A stretch of 64,000 nucleotides of DNA from Aromatoleum toluvorans (GTDB lineage Bacteria; Pseudomonadota; Gammaproteobacteria; Burkholderiales; Rhodocyclaceae): positions 1 through 64,000 of the forward strand of contig NZ_WTVN01000028.1 of NCBI RefSeq assembly GCF_012910905.1. Direction: 5' to 3'. Each line of letters begins with the position of its first letter. Position 1 is the first letter of the stretch. Below the pieces are notes generated by a model. It saw only the letters and a list, made by a program, of their open reading frames with translations. It searched no databases and was not told the DNA's origin. This document shows positions 44,660 to 56,267 of the stretch, in pieces. The position numbers and the translations under genes were made by a program.

Positions 44660-45515
44660 GCTCCAGCACGCGCAACAGGCTGGACGTGTCGTCGTGCGCG
44701 CCGCCCTGCGCCATCAACGCATTGAGCTGCTGCCACACCTGCGCCGCAACCGGCAGCGGCGTGCCGAGGCGCGCCGCCTCGTCCATCAGGATGCCGAAAT
44801 CCTTGTGATGCAGACGCGCCTCGATGCCGGCCGCGAAGTCGCGCCGGATCATGCGGTCACCCATGAGGTCGAGCATGCGCGACGACGCCGAGCCGCCCAT
44901 CAGGGCTTCGCGCACTTTCCCCGCATCGACGCCATGCGCCTGCGCGAGCAGCATCGCCTCGGCGCAGGCCTGGATCGCCGCGACCATGATCATCTGGTTG
45001 CACGCCTTGGCGACCTCGCCGGCACCGTTGTCGCCGACATGCACGATCGCGCGCGTGAAACAGGCGAGCAGCGGACGCACGCGCTCCAGCACGGCCGCGT
45101 CGCCGCCGACCATCATCGCGACGGTGCCGGCCTCCGCCGCGACCGAGCCGCCCGACACCGGCGCGTCGAGCATCGCGGCCCCGCGTGTGGCGAGCGCGGC
45201 GGCGATGCGGCGCGTCGTGCCGGGCGCGATCGTGCTCATGTCGATATGCACCCAACCCGGCCGCGCCCCTTCGACGAAGCCACCTTCGCCCAGTGCGACG
45301 CGCTCGACGTCCTCGCTGGTCGTGATGATCGTGAAGGCGACGTCCGTTGCCGTGGCGAGCGCGGCCGGCGTCGCATGCACGACCGCGTCCGTGCCCGCGA
45401 AGGGCGCGACGCTGTCCGGCCGGCGCGCCCACAGGTGCAGCCGATGGCCCGCGCGCTGCAGGTGCTGCGCCATCGGGCGCCCCATCGCGCCCAGTCCGAC
45501 GAACCCGACCTCCAT
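44634..45515 (-). CDS. 3-Hydroxyisobutyrate dehydrogenase-family oxidoreductase (second copy)
   Basis: The 293-residue protein has an N-terminal NAD(P) site (VGFVGLGAMGRPMAQHL), the substrate loop DAPVSGGSVAAEAG and the catalytic Lys in GEVAKACNQMIM. The family includes 3-hydroxyisobutyrate dehydrogenase, tartronate semialdehyde reductase and GLYR-type enzymes; substrate not assignable. It follows a close paralogue head-to-tail with a 1-base overlap. The two appear to have arisen by tandem duplication. Confidence 0.88.
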   Translation of the reverse strand: MEVGFVGLGAMGRPMAQHLQRAGHRLHLWARRPDSVAPFAGTDAVVHATPAALATATDVAFTIITTSEDVERVALGEGGFVEGARPGWVHIDMSTIAPGTTRRIAAALATRGAAMLDAPVSGGSVAAEAGTVAMMVGGDAAVLERVRPLLACFTRAIVHVGDNGAGEVAKACNQMIMVAAIQACAEAMLLAQAHGVDAGKVREALMGGSASSRMLDLMGDRMIRRDFAAGIEARLHHKDFGILMDEAARLGTPLPVAAQVWQQLNALMAQGGAHDDTSSLLRVLERASGRGGE

Positions 45516-46399
45516 CAGTCCTGCCCCTCGCCGCCGCTCATGCGTTCGAGGAGTTTCAGCATCGCGATCGAGTCGTTCTCGCCCAGCCCGCTGCCGACCA
45601 TCGCGTTGAGCATCTGCGCGGTCGCGGCCGACGTAGGCAGCGAAAGGCCGAGGCGATGCGCCTCTTCCATCACGATGCGCAGGTCCTTCTGGTGCATCCA
45701 CGCCTTGAAGCCGGGCTTGAAGTTGCGGTCGAGCATGCGCTGGCCGTGGTTCTCCAGCACGCGCGAATAGGCGAAGCCGCCGAGGAGCGCCTCGCGCACC
45801 TTCGCCGCATCCACGCCGCTTTTCTGCGCGAAATTCATCGCCTCGGCCACCGCCGCGACGCCGACGCCGGTGAGGATCTGGTTGCACGCCTTGGCGACCT
45901 GGCCGGCCCCGCTCGCACCGATCAGCGACACGGTCTTGCCCATCGCCTCGAAGAGCGGCTTCACGCGCTCGAACGCGGCTGCGTCGCCGCCCACCATGAT
46001 CGTGAGGTTCGCGTTGATCGCGCCGATCTCGCCGCCCGACACCGGCGCATCCAGCATCTCGATGCCGCGCGCCTTGAGCTTGGCGGCGATGGCCTGCGCC
46101 GCCGCCGGGGCGATGGTGCTCATGTCGACGAAGATCAGGCCGGGACGCGCGCCGTCGGCGACGCCCTGCGGCCCCAGCGCGACGTGCTCGACGTCGGGCG
46201 CATCCGCGACCATGCTGATGACAACCTCGACGCGCGACGCGAGCTCGGCCGCACTCGCGCAATCGCCCGCGCCCGCGTCGAGCAGCGGCTGCATCGACTC
46301 GCGCCGGCGACTCCACACCTGCACCTTGTGCCCGGACTTCATCAGGTTCAGCGCCATCGGGCGCCCCATCAGGCCGAGGCCGATGAATCCGACTTCCAT
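45515..46399 (-). CDS. 3-Hydroxyisobutyrate dehydrogenase-family oxidoreductase (first copy)
   Basis: The 294-residue protein shares every family motif with its downstream paralogue: VGFIGLGLMGRPMALNLMKS, DAPVSGGEIGAINANLTIMV, GQVAKACNQILTGV. The closest functional labels are 2-hydroxy-3-oxopropionate reductase or a glyoxylate/succinic semialdehyde reductase. The ATG at 46399 follows AGGAGA. It is divergent from ybiB with 49 bp between starts. Confidence 0.88.
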   Translation of the reverse strand: MEVGFIGLGLMGRPMALNLMKSGHKVQVWSRRRESMQPLLDAGAGDCASAAELASRVEVVISMVADAPDVEHVALGPQGVADGARPGLIFVDMSTIAPAAAQAIAAKLKARGIEMLDAPVSGGEIGAINANLTIMVGGDAAAFERVKPLFEAMGKTVSLIGASGAGQVAKACNQILTGVGVAAVAEAMNFAQKSGVDAAKVREALLGGFAYSRVLENHGQRMLDRNFKPGFKAWMHQKDLRIVMEEAHRLGLSLPTSAATAQMLNAMVGSGLGENDSIAMLKLLERMSGGEGQD

Positions 46400-46448
46400 T
46401 TCGATTCTCCTGTGGCTGGAACGCGCATCGCGACGCATAATCGTCGCC

Positions 46449-47369
46449 ATGACCTACGCCCCCATCATCAAGGAAATCGGCCGTGGCGCCAAGGGCGCGC
46501 GCGACCTCGACGCCGTGCAGGCGGAGCAGCTGTTCGGCGACATGCTGGACGGCAAGGTGCCGGACCTGGAGCTCGGCGCGATCATCGTGTCGCTGCGCCT
46601 CAAGAGCGAGTCGCGCGACGAGCTCCTCGGCTTCAAGCGCGCGATGGACGCCCGCTGCCCGCAGCTCGCGGTGCCGCCCGGCCCGCGCTGCGTGATCCTG
46701 CCGACCTACAACGGCGCACGCCGTCAGGCCAACCTGATGCCGCTCGTCGCCTTGCTGCTCGCGCGCGCAGGCGTGCCGGTGCTGATCCAGGGGCGGCACG
46801 ACTTCGAGTCGCGCGTGAGCCCGTTCGAACTGCTCGCGGCACTCGACATCCACCCGGCGCTCGGCATCGGCGACGCGCACCGCGAACTCGCCGAAAAGCG
46901 CATCGCCTGCTTGCGCCTCGACGAGCTGCTGCCCGGACTCGATCGCCTGCTGAGCCTGCGCCTGCGCCTCGGCGTACGCGGCAGCGGCCACACGATGGCG
47001 AAGCTTGTGGATCCGTGCCTCGGGCGCAGCGTGCGCGTCGTCGCGGTCACGCACCCGGAGTACCTCGAGCGCATGCACGAATTCCTCGTCGCGGACGGCG
47101 GGCGCGCGATGCTGATGCGCGGGACCGAAGGCGAGGCCTACGCAAACCCGCGCCGGCGACCGGCGATGCAGGTGTTCCGCGATGGCGTCGCGGAGCTCGG
47201 CTGGCCCGCGGAGGAAGGGGGCGCCCCGCCGCTGGAAGGGCTGCCCGACGCACCGGGCGTGGAAGAGAATGCGGCGCTGATCCGGGCGATGCTCGCCGGC
47301 AAGGTGCCGGTGCCGCAGCCGGTGCTCGACCAGGCCGCACTGCTGGTGCGGCTCGCGAACAAGGCCTGA
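46449..47369 (+). CDS. ybiB: YbiB-type TrpD2-family DNA-binding protein
   Basis: The 306-residue protein resembles anthranilate phosphoribosyltransferase (IIKEIGRGAKGARDLDAVQAE; GEIIV-like DLELGAIIVSLRLKSES) but lacks the usual phosphoribosyl-binding GTGGD motif. In E. coli, the TrpD2 protein YbiB binds nucleic acid without enzyme activity and is SOS-linked. The start is set at the ATG 46449. It is divergent from the dehydrogenase pair; a hairpin repeat follows the stop. Confidence 0.85.
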   Translation: MTYAPIIKEIGRGAKGARDLDAVQAEQLFGDMLDGKVPDLELGAIIVSLRLKSESRDELLGFKRAMDARCPQLAVPPGPRCVILPTYNGARRQANLMPLVALLLARAGVPVLIQGRHDFESRVSPFELLAALDIHPALGIGDAHRELAEKRIACLRLDELLPGLDRLLSLRLRLGVRGSGHTMAKLVDPCLGRSVRVVAVTHPEYLERMHEFLVADGGRAMLMRGTEGEAYANPRRRPAMQVFRDGVAELGWPAEEGGAPPLEGLPDAPGVEENAALIRAMLAGKVPVPQPVLDQAALLVRLANKA

Positions 47370-47396
47370 GTCCTTTAAACCCCGGCAACGCAATAA

Positions 47397-47459
47397 CCGT
47401 TCGGGCCGAGCCTGTCGAAGCCCTGCCCATTCCCTTCGACGGGCTCAGGGCGAACGGCG
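47397..47459. repeat. Dispersed CGTTCGGGC...GTCGAAG hairpin, copy 2
   Basis: The left arm CCGTTCGGGCCGAGCCTGTC pairs with the right arm ending GGGCTCAGGGCGAACGG across a loop CCCTGCCCATTCC. The left arm recurs at 17281-17310. It lies 28 bp after the ybiB stop and may also act as a terminator. Confidence 0.65.
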
Positions 47460-47486
47460 GGTTTGGAGCGCGGCCTCGATGGGAAT

Positions 47487-47575
47487 CTGCGCCCGACAGG
47501 GGAGACCTCAACCACGGCGAGAGCTCAGGGAGGGGAAACTCCCGCCGTAGCTAAAGCCTCTCCTGTCGGGCGCAG
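47487..47575. repeat. Long hairpin between ybiB and pirin
   Basis: CTGCGCCCGACAGG (47487-47500) pairs perfectly with CCTGTCGGGCGCAG (47562-47575). Inside, ACGGCG and CGCCGT and the pair GGGAG/CTCCC form a second stem. It is a nested repeat like the one at 42.4 kb but different in sequence. Confidence 0.65.
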
Positions 47576-47595
47576 GAGCGGTTTGCGAAGCGAAA

Positions 47596-48489
47596 TCAGC
47601 TGGCGATCGGGGCGAACCGCCCGTCGCGATAGTCGGCCAGGGCCTCGTGGATCTCGACTTGGGTGTTCATCACGAAGGGGCCGTACTGCGCGATCGGTTC
47701 GCCGAGCGGCCGGCCCGCGATCAGCAGCACGCGCGCCGGGGCCTCGCCCGCTTCGATCACGACGCCATCCGCGGCCGCGTCGTTCGCGAGGATCGCCATG
47801 CGCTGCACCGCCACCGGCGTGCCCGCGACCGTGACCGCCCCGCGATACACGTAGAGGAAGGCGTTGTGCCCCGCCGGCAGGGTCTGCGCGAAGCGGGCCC
47901 CCGCGGGCAGATGGATGTCGAGGTACAGCGGCGCCGTCGCGTCGCGCGTCACCGCGCCCGCCACACCGTGGCTCTCGCCGGCGATCAATGTCACCGCGGC
48001 GCCCGCGTCGGTCGTGAAGGACGGCAGCTCGGCAGCGGCGAAGTCCCGATACCACGGCGCGCACATCTTGTCGCGCCCCGGCAGGTTGAGCCACAGCTGG
48101 AAGCCTTCCATCACGCCCTCTTCCTGCTCGGGCAGCTCCGAGTGGATCACGCCGCGGCCGGCCGTCATCCACTGCACGCCGCCGTTCTCGAGCAGGCCTT
48201 CGTGGCCGGCGCTGTCGCGGTGACGCATGCGCCCGGCGATCATGTAGGTGATGGTCTCGAAGCCGCGGTGCGGGTGATCCGGGAAGCCGGCGAGGTAGTC
48301 GTCGGGGTCATTGCTGCCGAAGGCGTCGAGCATCAGGAAGGGATCGAGCCGACGTTGCAGCGGCTGGGTCAGCACGCGGGTGAGCTTCACCCCCGCCCCG
48401 TCGGACGTGGCCTGTCCGGCCACGAGCCGCTCGACGCTGCGCGAGTGGGCGACGGCCTCACTGCTGCGTTGTTGATGCTTGTCGGACAT
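47596..48489 (-). CDS. Pirin family protein
   Basis: The 297-residue bicupin has the pirin signature HPHRGFETITYMIAGRMRHR with metal histidines, HEGLLENGGVQWMTAGRG and HSELP. Bacterial pirins act as quercetinases or as regulators of metabolism. The ATG at 48489 follows GGAGGACAGG; upstream frame adds 22 non-conserved residues. It sits 102 bp downstream of the azoreductase gene in the same direction, a pairing seen in redox stress clusters. Confidence 0.9.
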   Translation of the reverse strand: MSDKHQQRSSEAVAHSRSVERLVAGQATSDGAGVKLTRVLTQPLQRRLDPFLMLDAFGSNDPDDYLAGFPDHPHRGFETITYMIAGRMRHRDSAGHEGLLENGGVQWMTAGRGVIHSELPEQEEGVMEGFQLWLNLPGRDKMCAPWYRDFAAAELPSFTTDAGAAVTLIAGESHGVAGAVTRDATAPLYLDIHLPAGARFAQTLPAGHNAFLYVYRGAVTVAGTPVAVQRMAILANDAAADGVVIEAGEAPARVLLIAGRPLGEPIAQYGPFVMNTQVEIHEALADYRDGRFAPIAS

Positions 48490-48591
48490 GGTCCTGTCCT
48501 CCGTGTTGGGGGCGGGGGTGCTCTCTGTATGTTCTTGCCCGGCGGCCGGATCCATCGTCCGGCCGTCCGGGTGTGCGAGGTCGCGGGACGC

Positions 48592-49191
48592 TTACGCGAA
48601 CGCCGCCTCGATGTCGCGTTGGGCTTCGGCAAAGCCCTGTTGTTCCGCTTCCGGGCCCATCGCCAGGCCTTCGGCGAAGACGAAGCTGATGTCGGTCATG
48701 CCGAGGAAGCCGAGCACGGTCTTCAGGTACGGCACCTGCGAGTCGCCTTCCGTGCCGCGATACTTGCCGCCGCGCGCAAACGCGACGTACACCTTCTTGC
48801 CCTTCAGCAGGCCTTCCGGACCGTTCGCGGTGTAGCGGAAGGTCACATTGGCGCGGGCGATCGCGTCGATCCAGTTCTTGAGCTGAGCCGGCACGCCGAA
48901 GTTGTACATCGGCACGCCCAGCACCACGGCGTCGGCAGCCTGGATCTCGGCGATCAGTGCGTCGTCGAGCGCGACACGGGCGGCCTGCTCGGACGTGCGC
49001 TGGTCGGCGGGCGTGAAGAGTGCGCCCAGCGCCGCTTCGTCGAGGACGGGATGCGGGGTGCTGGAGAGATCGCGGACGACCAGGCTGGCACCGGGGTTCC
49101 CGGCGCGCAGGCGCTCGACGATGCTGTTGGCGACGCGGGAGGAAGCGGAAGCGGCGGCACGGGCGCTGGAATTGACTTGCAGGATCTTCAT
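48592..49191 (-). CDS. azoR: FMN-dependent NADH-azoreductase
   Basis: The 199-residue flavodoxin-fold protein has the FMN phosphate loop [16 protein letters not shown], the [20 protein letters not shown] segment and FARGGKYRG typical of AzoR. These enzymes reduce quinones and azo dyes with NADH. The ATG at 49191 follows GGAGAACCAA; an ATG four codons earlier lacks one. Confidence 0.92.
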   Translation of the reverse strand: MKILQVNSSARAAASASSRVANSIVERLRAGNPGASLVVRDLSSTPHPVLDEAALGALFTPADQRTSEQAARVALDDALIAEIQAADAVVLGVPMYNFGVPAQLKNWIDAIARANVTFRYTANGPEGLLKGKKVYVAFARGGKYRGTEGDSQVPYLKTVLGFLGMTDISFVFAEGLAMGPEAEQQGFAEAQRDIEAAFA

Positions 49192-49429
49192 TTGGTTCTC
49201 CATCGATGTGGTTTGTCGATGGGGTCACTTTAGGGGAAGCATTGTTGCGGAAAAATCCGGAAAGCTGCACAACACTATTGCTCGATCCGCACCAAATCAC
49301 CTTTTCCCTTTCCCCGTGCGGCCGCCGGCACTTTAGCCGGGCCGAGCGGCACGCGGCACTGAACTTTTCCGCGCTGCAGCGGACGAATGCGCCGGACTGA
49401 CCTACAATCGCGCCAACTTCACCCTTGTC

Positions 49430-49942
49430 ATGCCCATGATGAATTCATTTGCACCGTCCTCCCGCACACTTTTCCTCGGCCTCTTCGCCGCCTGCGTCGG
49501 CCTGCTCGGATTCGGCCTGTACCTGCAGCATGCGGTCGGCCTCGAGCCCTGCCCGATGTGCATCATGCAGCGCTATGCCTTCATCGCCGTCGCGCTCTTC
49601 GCCCTCGTCGGCGGCCTGCACAACCCGGGGAGCACCGGCACGCGCGCGTACTCCGCGCTGATCCTCGTCGCCGCACTGGCGGGCGCGGGCGTCGCCGCGC
49701 GCCAGACCTGGATCCAGATCTACCCGCCGGAAGTGGCCGAATGCGGCCCGGACCTCGAGTTCATGCTCGGCAGCTTCCCGCTGGCCGATGCGCTGCCGAT
49801 GATCTTCCAGGGAACGGGCGACTGCTCGAAGGTCGACTGGAGCTTCCTGGGCCTGTCGATCGCGAACTGGTCGCTGGTGATGCTGACGCTGATCGCGATC
49901 GGCGCGATCGTGCTGATCGTGCGCGGGAAGCTCCGCGGCTGA
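49430..49942 (+). CDS. dsbB: Disulfide bond formation protein DsbB
   Basis: The 170-residue membrane protein has four helices and the two periplasmic Cys pairs: CPMC (C41, C44) and C105/C132 (AECGPD, TGDCSKV). It reoxidises DsbA and passes electrons to quinone. ATGs at 49436 and 49439 are alternative starts; no strong ribosome site decides. Confidence 0.93.
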   Translation: MPMMNSFAPSSRTLFLGLFAACVGLLGFGLYLQHAVGLEPCPMCIMQRYAFIAVALFALVGGLHNPGSTGTRAYSALILVAALAGAGVAARQTWIQIYPPEVAECGPDLEFMLGSFPLADALPMIFQGTGDCSKVDWSFLGLSIANWSLVMLTLIAIGAIVLIVRGKLRG

Positions 49943-49961
49943 ATGCCCGGCGGCTTGCGCG

Positions 49962-50273
49962 TCAGCCGACGACGCGCACCGTCGTGCCGCCGATCTCGTA
50001 CAGGCCCTGCCCCAGCGCGTGGCAGCGCTTGACTGCCAGTTTGGCCACGAGCGGCGGGCGCGCGACCGACCCGCTGCCGGGCACGGCGACCATCACTTCC
50101 AGCACCTCGGCCTCGCCCGGCACGTAGGGCGCGCGCAGCGTCATCCCGCCGACACCGATCTCGACGCATTCCCCGCGAACCGTCTCGCCCGTCTTCAGGC
50201 GGATCACCGCCGGGCAGCCGAGCGGAATGCGGCGGTCGAGCCGGCGGTCGATGTGGGATGCGCGATCGTTCAT
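49962..50273 (-). CDS. PilZ-domain protein
   Basis: The 103-residue protein is a single PilZ domain: DRRLDRRIPLGCPAVIRLKT gives the RXXXR motif, and EIGVGGMTLRAPY the second motif, where the usual D/N-x-S-x-x-G is E-x-G-x-G-G. The loss of Asp and Ser in that motif weakens predicted cyclic di-GMP binding. It converges on dsbB with a 19-bp gap. Confidence 0.8.
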   Translation of the reverse strand: MNDRASHIDRRLDRRIPLGCPAVIRLKTGETVRGECVEIGVGGMTLRAPYVPGEAEVLEVMVAVPGSGSVARPPLVAKLAVKRCHALGQGLYEIGGTTVRVVG

Positions 50274-50368
50274 GGGCCGGACGGGCGGCGGGGTCGATGA
50301 CGAGGCGATTGTAGCGCCCCGCCGTCATCGACGCCGAGCCTTTTGCCGGCCGGCGGCGGCGAAGCGGC

Positions 50369-50589
50369 TCAGCGGCAGCCTGCGCTGTCCTGCACGCCGG
50401 CCTTGCGCAGGAAGATCTCCAGCGGACAGAAGCGCGTGAAGCCGCTCTGGAACAGGTTCGCGCCGACGAAGGCGGTGAACCACAGGAAGTTCTTGCTCAC
50501 GAACAGCGGCGAGCCTTCGACGCCGAGCGCGAGCGAGATCAGCACGAAGGCGCCCGCGAAGATGCGGACGAACTGGTTGACGGTCAGCG

Positions 50590-50593
<4 letters not shown>
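50369..50593 (-). CDS. DUF2892-family inner membrane protein
   Basis: The 74-residue protein has two helices (IFAGAFVLISLALG; NFLWFTAFVGANLFQSGF) and the family ending FCPLEIFLRKAGVQDS with CP motif. This domain is fused to rhodanese in YgaP and appears in sulfur or efflux operons. It overlaps the RND transporter gene by 4 bases, so it belongs to that operon. Function in the pump is unknown. Confidence 0.88.
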
Positions 50594-53844
<3,251 letters not shown>

Positions 53845-53854
53845 GACCGCCTCC

Positions 53855-54907
53855 TCAGCGCGCGGCGCCGTTGCGGGCGGCATGTGCGACGATGCCCGCC
53901 TGCACCGGATCGAGCGCGACCTCCTCGCCGCCGGCGAGCCCCGCCAGCACCTCGATGCTGCCATCCGCGAGCGCTTCGCCGGCACGGATCTGGCGCAGCG
54001 CGAAGCCGCCCTTGCCGTCGGCGACATAGACGCCGGTCAGCTCGCCACGCCGCAGGATCGCGCCGGCCGGGACGGCGATGCGCGAGCCTTCGCCGGTCAC
54101 AAAATGCACACGCGCGAAAGTCCCCGGCACCAGCCCTTCGGCGTTCGCCGGGAGGTCCACGCGCACGCGCACCGTGTGCGTGCGCGGATCGGCGGCGGGC
54201 AGCACGGTGACGCTCGCGGCATCCAGCCAGCGCTCCGAGTCGGGCAGCTCGACGCGCGCCCGGATCCGAGCCGACCCGACGCCGGCGAAGCGCTGCTGCG
54301 GCACATCGACGACCGCGCGCATCGCGGCCGGGTCATACACGGTCACGAGCTGCCGCCCCGGCTGGGCCATCTCTCCCGGTTCGACGTGGCGCGCCGCGAC
54401 CAGCCCCGACAGCGGCGCGACGATCGTCGTGTAGCCCTGCACCGTCGCCGCCTGGCCGCGCCCCGCACGCGCCGCGCGCAGCTGGGCCTCGGCCGCGTCG
54501 TAGGACGCCTTCGCCTGATCGAGCGCGGACTGGCTGACGAACTTGCGCTCGACGAGGCTCTTCGTGCGCTCGTAGGCCGCCTTCGCGTTGATCTGGTTGG
54601 CCTGCGCCTGCGCGATGCCGGCCTCGGCCCCCGCCACGGCCTGGCTCGCCTCGGCCGCATCGATGCGCAGCAGCACCTGCCCCTTCGCGACATGGTCGCC
54701 GGCATCGACCCTGAACTCGACGATGCGCCCCGGCACCTGCGCCGCCAGCGTCGCCTGGCGCACCGCCTCGAGTGTGGCCTCGGCGGGATGCGTCAGCCCG
54801 ACGGCACGCGCCTCGACGCGCTGCGTCGGCACCTCTGCCTGTGCGAAGTTTGCCACGGCCAGCGCGAACGCCGGCAAAACAATCCGGATGATGGAATATG
54901 TCGTCAT
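53855..54907 (-). CDS. RND efflux periplasmic adaptor
   Basis: The 350-residue HlyD-type adaptor has a signal peptide (LAVANFAQA/EV), a lipoyl half (AQVPGRIVEFRVDAGDHVAK), a coiled-coil hairpin rich in Ala/Gln, the second lipoyl half and a barrel. It pairs with the RND permease downstream. The ATG at 54907 is part of a perfect 24-bp palindrome; a TTG upstream start is read through the same palindrome and is unlikely. Confidence 0.9.
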   Translation of the reverse strand: MTTYSIIRIVLPAFALAVANFAQAEVPTQRVEARAVGLTHPAEATLEAVRQATLAAQVPGRIVEFRVDAGDHVAKGQVLLRIDAAEASQAVAGAEAGIAQAQANQINAKAAYERTKSLVERKFVSQSALDQAKASYDAAEAQLRAARAGRGQAATVQGYTTIVAPLSGLVAARHVEPGEMAQPGRQLVTVYDPAAMRAVVDVPQQRFAGVGSARIRARVELPDSERWLDAASVTVLPAADPRTHTVRVRVDLPANAEGLVPGTFARVHFVTGEGSRIAVPAGAILRRGELTGVYVADGKGGFALRQIRAGEALADGSIEVLAGLAGGEEVALDPVQAGIVAHAARNGAAR

Positions 54908-54934
54908 GAATATAAGTTTATTCTTATATTCATG
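54905..54934. promoter_or_regulatory. Perfect 12-6-12 palindrome over the pump operon start
   Basis: CATGAATATAAG (54905-54916) and CTTATATTCATG (54923-54934) are exact reverse complements with spacer TTTATT. The left arm contains the start codon of the adaptor gene (minus strand). The size and AT content suit an ArsR/SmtB-type dimeric repressor such as BigR/SqrR; no such regulator gene is in the window. Confidence 0.75.
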
Positions 54935-54961
54935 CAAGTCAAGCGCCCACGCCGGGAATGC

Positions 54962-55348
54962 TCAGTCCGAAGACACCCCGCCGAACCCCAGCGCGTAGTC
55001 CGCCATCGCGGCGACCACCCCGTCAGCCTCGCCCACCGCGGGCGCGAGCGTGATCTCGCTGCCGGCATGACGCGCCCGTGCGGCATCGACGAGCTTGGGC
55101 AGGTCGCTCTTCAGGTGCCCGCCCTGCGCAATGAACATCGGCACGACGGCAATGTGCCGGATGCCGTCGCGCACCAGCGTGTCGATGACCTCTTCCAGCG
55201 TCGGCGCCATGAATTCGAGGAAGGCCAGCTCGACGCGCAGCCCGGGCGCCTGCGCACGCAGATGGTCGCGCGTGCGCTGCATCGGCCGCGCCCATTCGGG
55301 ATCGCGGGCCCCATGCCCGAACAGCACCACCGCATGCGCTTCGCTCAT
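54962..55348 (-). CDS. cbiX: CbiX/SirB-type chelatase
   Basis: The 128-residue single-domain protein has the CbiX active-site motifs VVLFGHGARDPEW and VVPMFIAQGGHLKSDLP with the metal His residues. Short CbiX proteins insert cobalt, nickel or iron into sirohydrochlorin. It overlaps tcdA by 4 bases. No other cobalamin or siroheme genes are nearby, so the role cannot be narrowed. Confidence 0.88.
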   Translation of the reverse strand: MSEAHAVVLFGHGARDPEWARPMQRTRDHLRAQAPGLRVELAFLEFMAPTLEEVIDTLVRDGIRHIAVVPMFIAQGGHLKSDLPKLVDAARARHAGSEITLAPAVGEADGVVAAMADYALGFGGVSSD

Positions 55349-56166
55349 GACTCGCCCTCGACAGTCTCCGGACTGGCGTCGACCGGCGGCGCCAGCAGAC
55401 GTTCGATCGCACGCGCCGCCGCGAACATCCCGACCGAGGCCGTCACCGCGACACTCGACCCGTAGCCTGCGCATGCGAGCCCCTGCGGCCCGTGCGGCAG
55501 GTCGCACGCGAGGTCGTCGAGGCGCAGCGGCTCGCACGAATACACCGCCTCGATGCCGAACGGACGCTTGGGATTGCGCGGAAAGCCGTGCTCGCTGCGC
55601 AGGCGCTTCCGCACCTTGGCGAGCAGCGGATCCTGTTCGGTGCGAGACAGGTCGTCGACGCGGATGCGCGCCGGATCCGTCTTGCCTCCGGCACCGCCGG
55701 CGACGATCAGCGGGATGCGCCGCCGCCGGCACACCAGCACGATCGCGACCTTCGCACGCACGTTGTCGATCGCATCGACGACGACATCGAAGCCGTGCAA
55801 CAGGTCCATCGCGTTGTCCGGCGTGACGAAGTCCTCGACCACCTCCACGCGCGCATGCGGATTGATCGCGTGGATGCGCGCGGCCATCGCCAGCACCTTC
55901 GCCTGGCCCAGCGTCAGATCCAGCGCGTGGATCTGGCGGTTGATGTTCGACTCGGCCACGTGGTCGAGATCGATCAGCGTGATGCGCCCGACCGCGCTGC
56001 GCGCGAGCGCCTCCGCCACCCACGAGCCGACGCCGCCCACGCCGATCACGCACGCATGCGCAGCCTCCAGGCGCGCGGGCGCATCGGCCCCATACAGGCG
56101 CGCGATGCCGCCGAAGCGGCGCTCGCGATCGACGTCGACAGGGGATTCGGGACTCAGGGCGGACAT
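55345..56166 (-). CDS. tcdA: tRNA threonylcarbamoyladenosine dehydratase
   Basis: The 273-residue E1-like protein has the nucleotide loop VIGVGGVGSWVAEALARS, SNINRQIHAL, and the C-terminal SCEPLRLDD segment of TcdA/CsdL. It cyclises t6A37 to ct6A in tRNA using ATP. The ATG at 56166 opens the conserved RRFGGIARLYG region; upstream residues are not conserved. Coupled to cbiX. Confidence 0.92.
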   Translation of the reverse strand: MSALSPESPVDVDRERRFGGIARLYGADAPARLEAAHACVIGVGGVGSWVAEALARSAVGRITLIDLDHVAESNINRQIHALDLTLGQAKVLAMAARIHAINPHARVEVVEDFVTPDNAMDLLHGFDVVVDAIDNVRAKVAIVLVCRRRRIPLIVAGGAGGKTDPARIRVDDLSRTEQDPLLAKVRKRLRSEHGFPRNPKRPFGIEAVYSCEPLRLDDLACDLPHGPQGLACAGYGSSVAVTASVGMFAAARAIERLLAPPVDASPETVEGES

Positions 56167-56242
56167 GACGGTTACGCTTGCATGAAGAAGGCCGGATGTT
56201 ACCGCAGCGCGGGCGTGATGAACTCGCTCGCGCAGGTCCGCT

Positions 56243-56257
56243 CCAATGGGCCATTGG
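56243..56257. promoter_or_regulatory. Palindrome overlapping a ribosome-binding site
   Basis: CCAATGG (56243-56249) and CCATTGG (56251-56257) are inverted around one G. The right arm runs into the GGAGG Shine-Dalgarno (56256-56260) of the Sel1-repeat gene, so folding or protein binding could limit translation. Confidence 0.4.
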
Positions 56258-56267
56258 AGGAACCACG

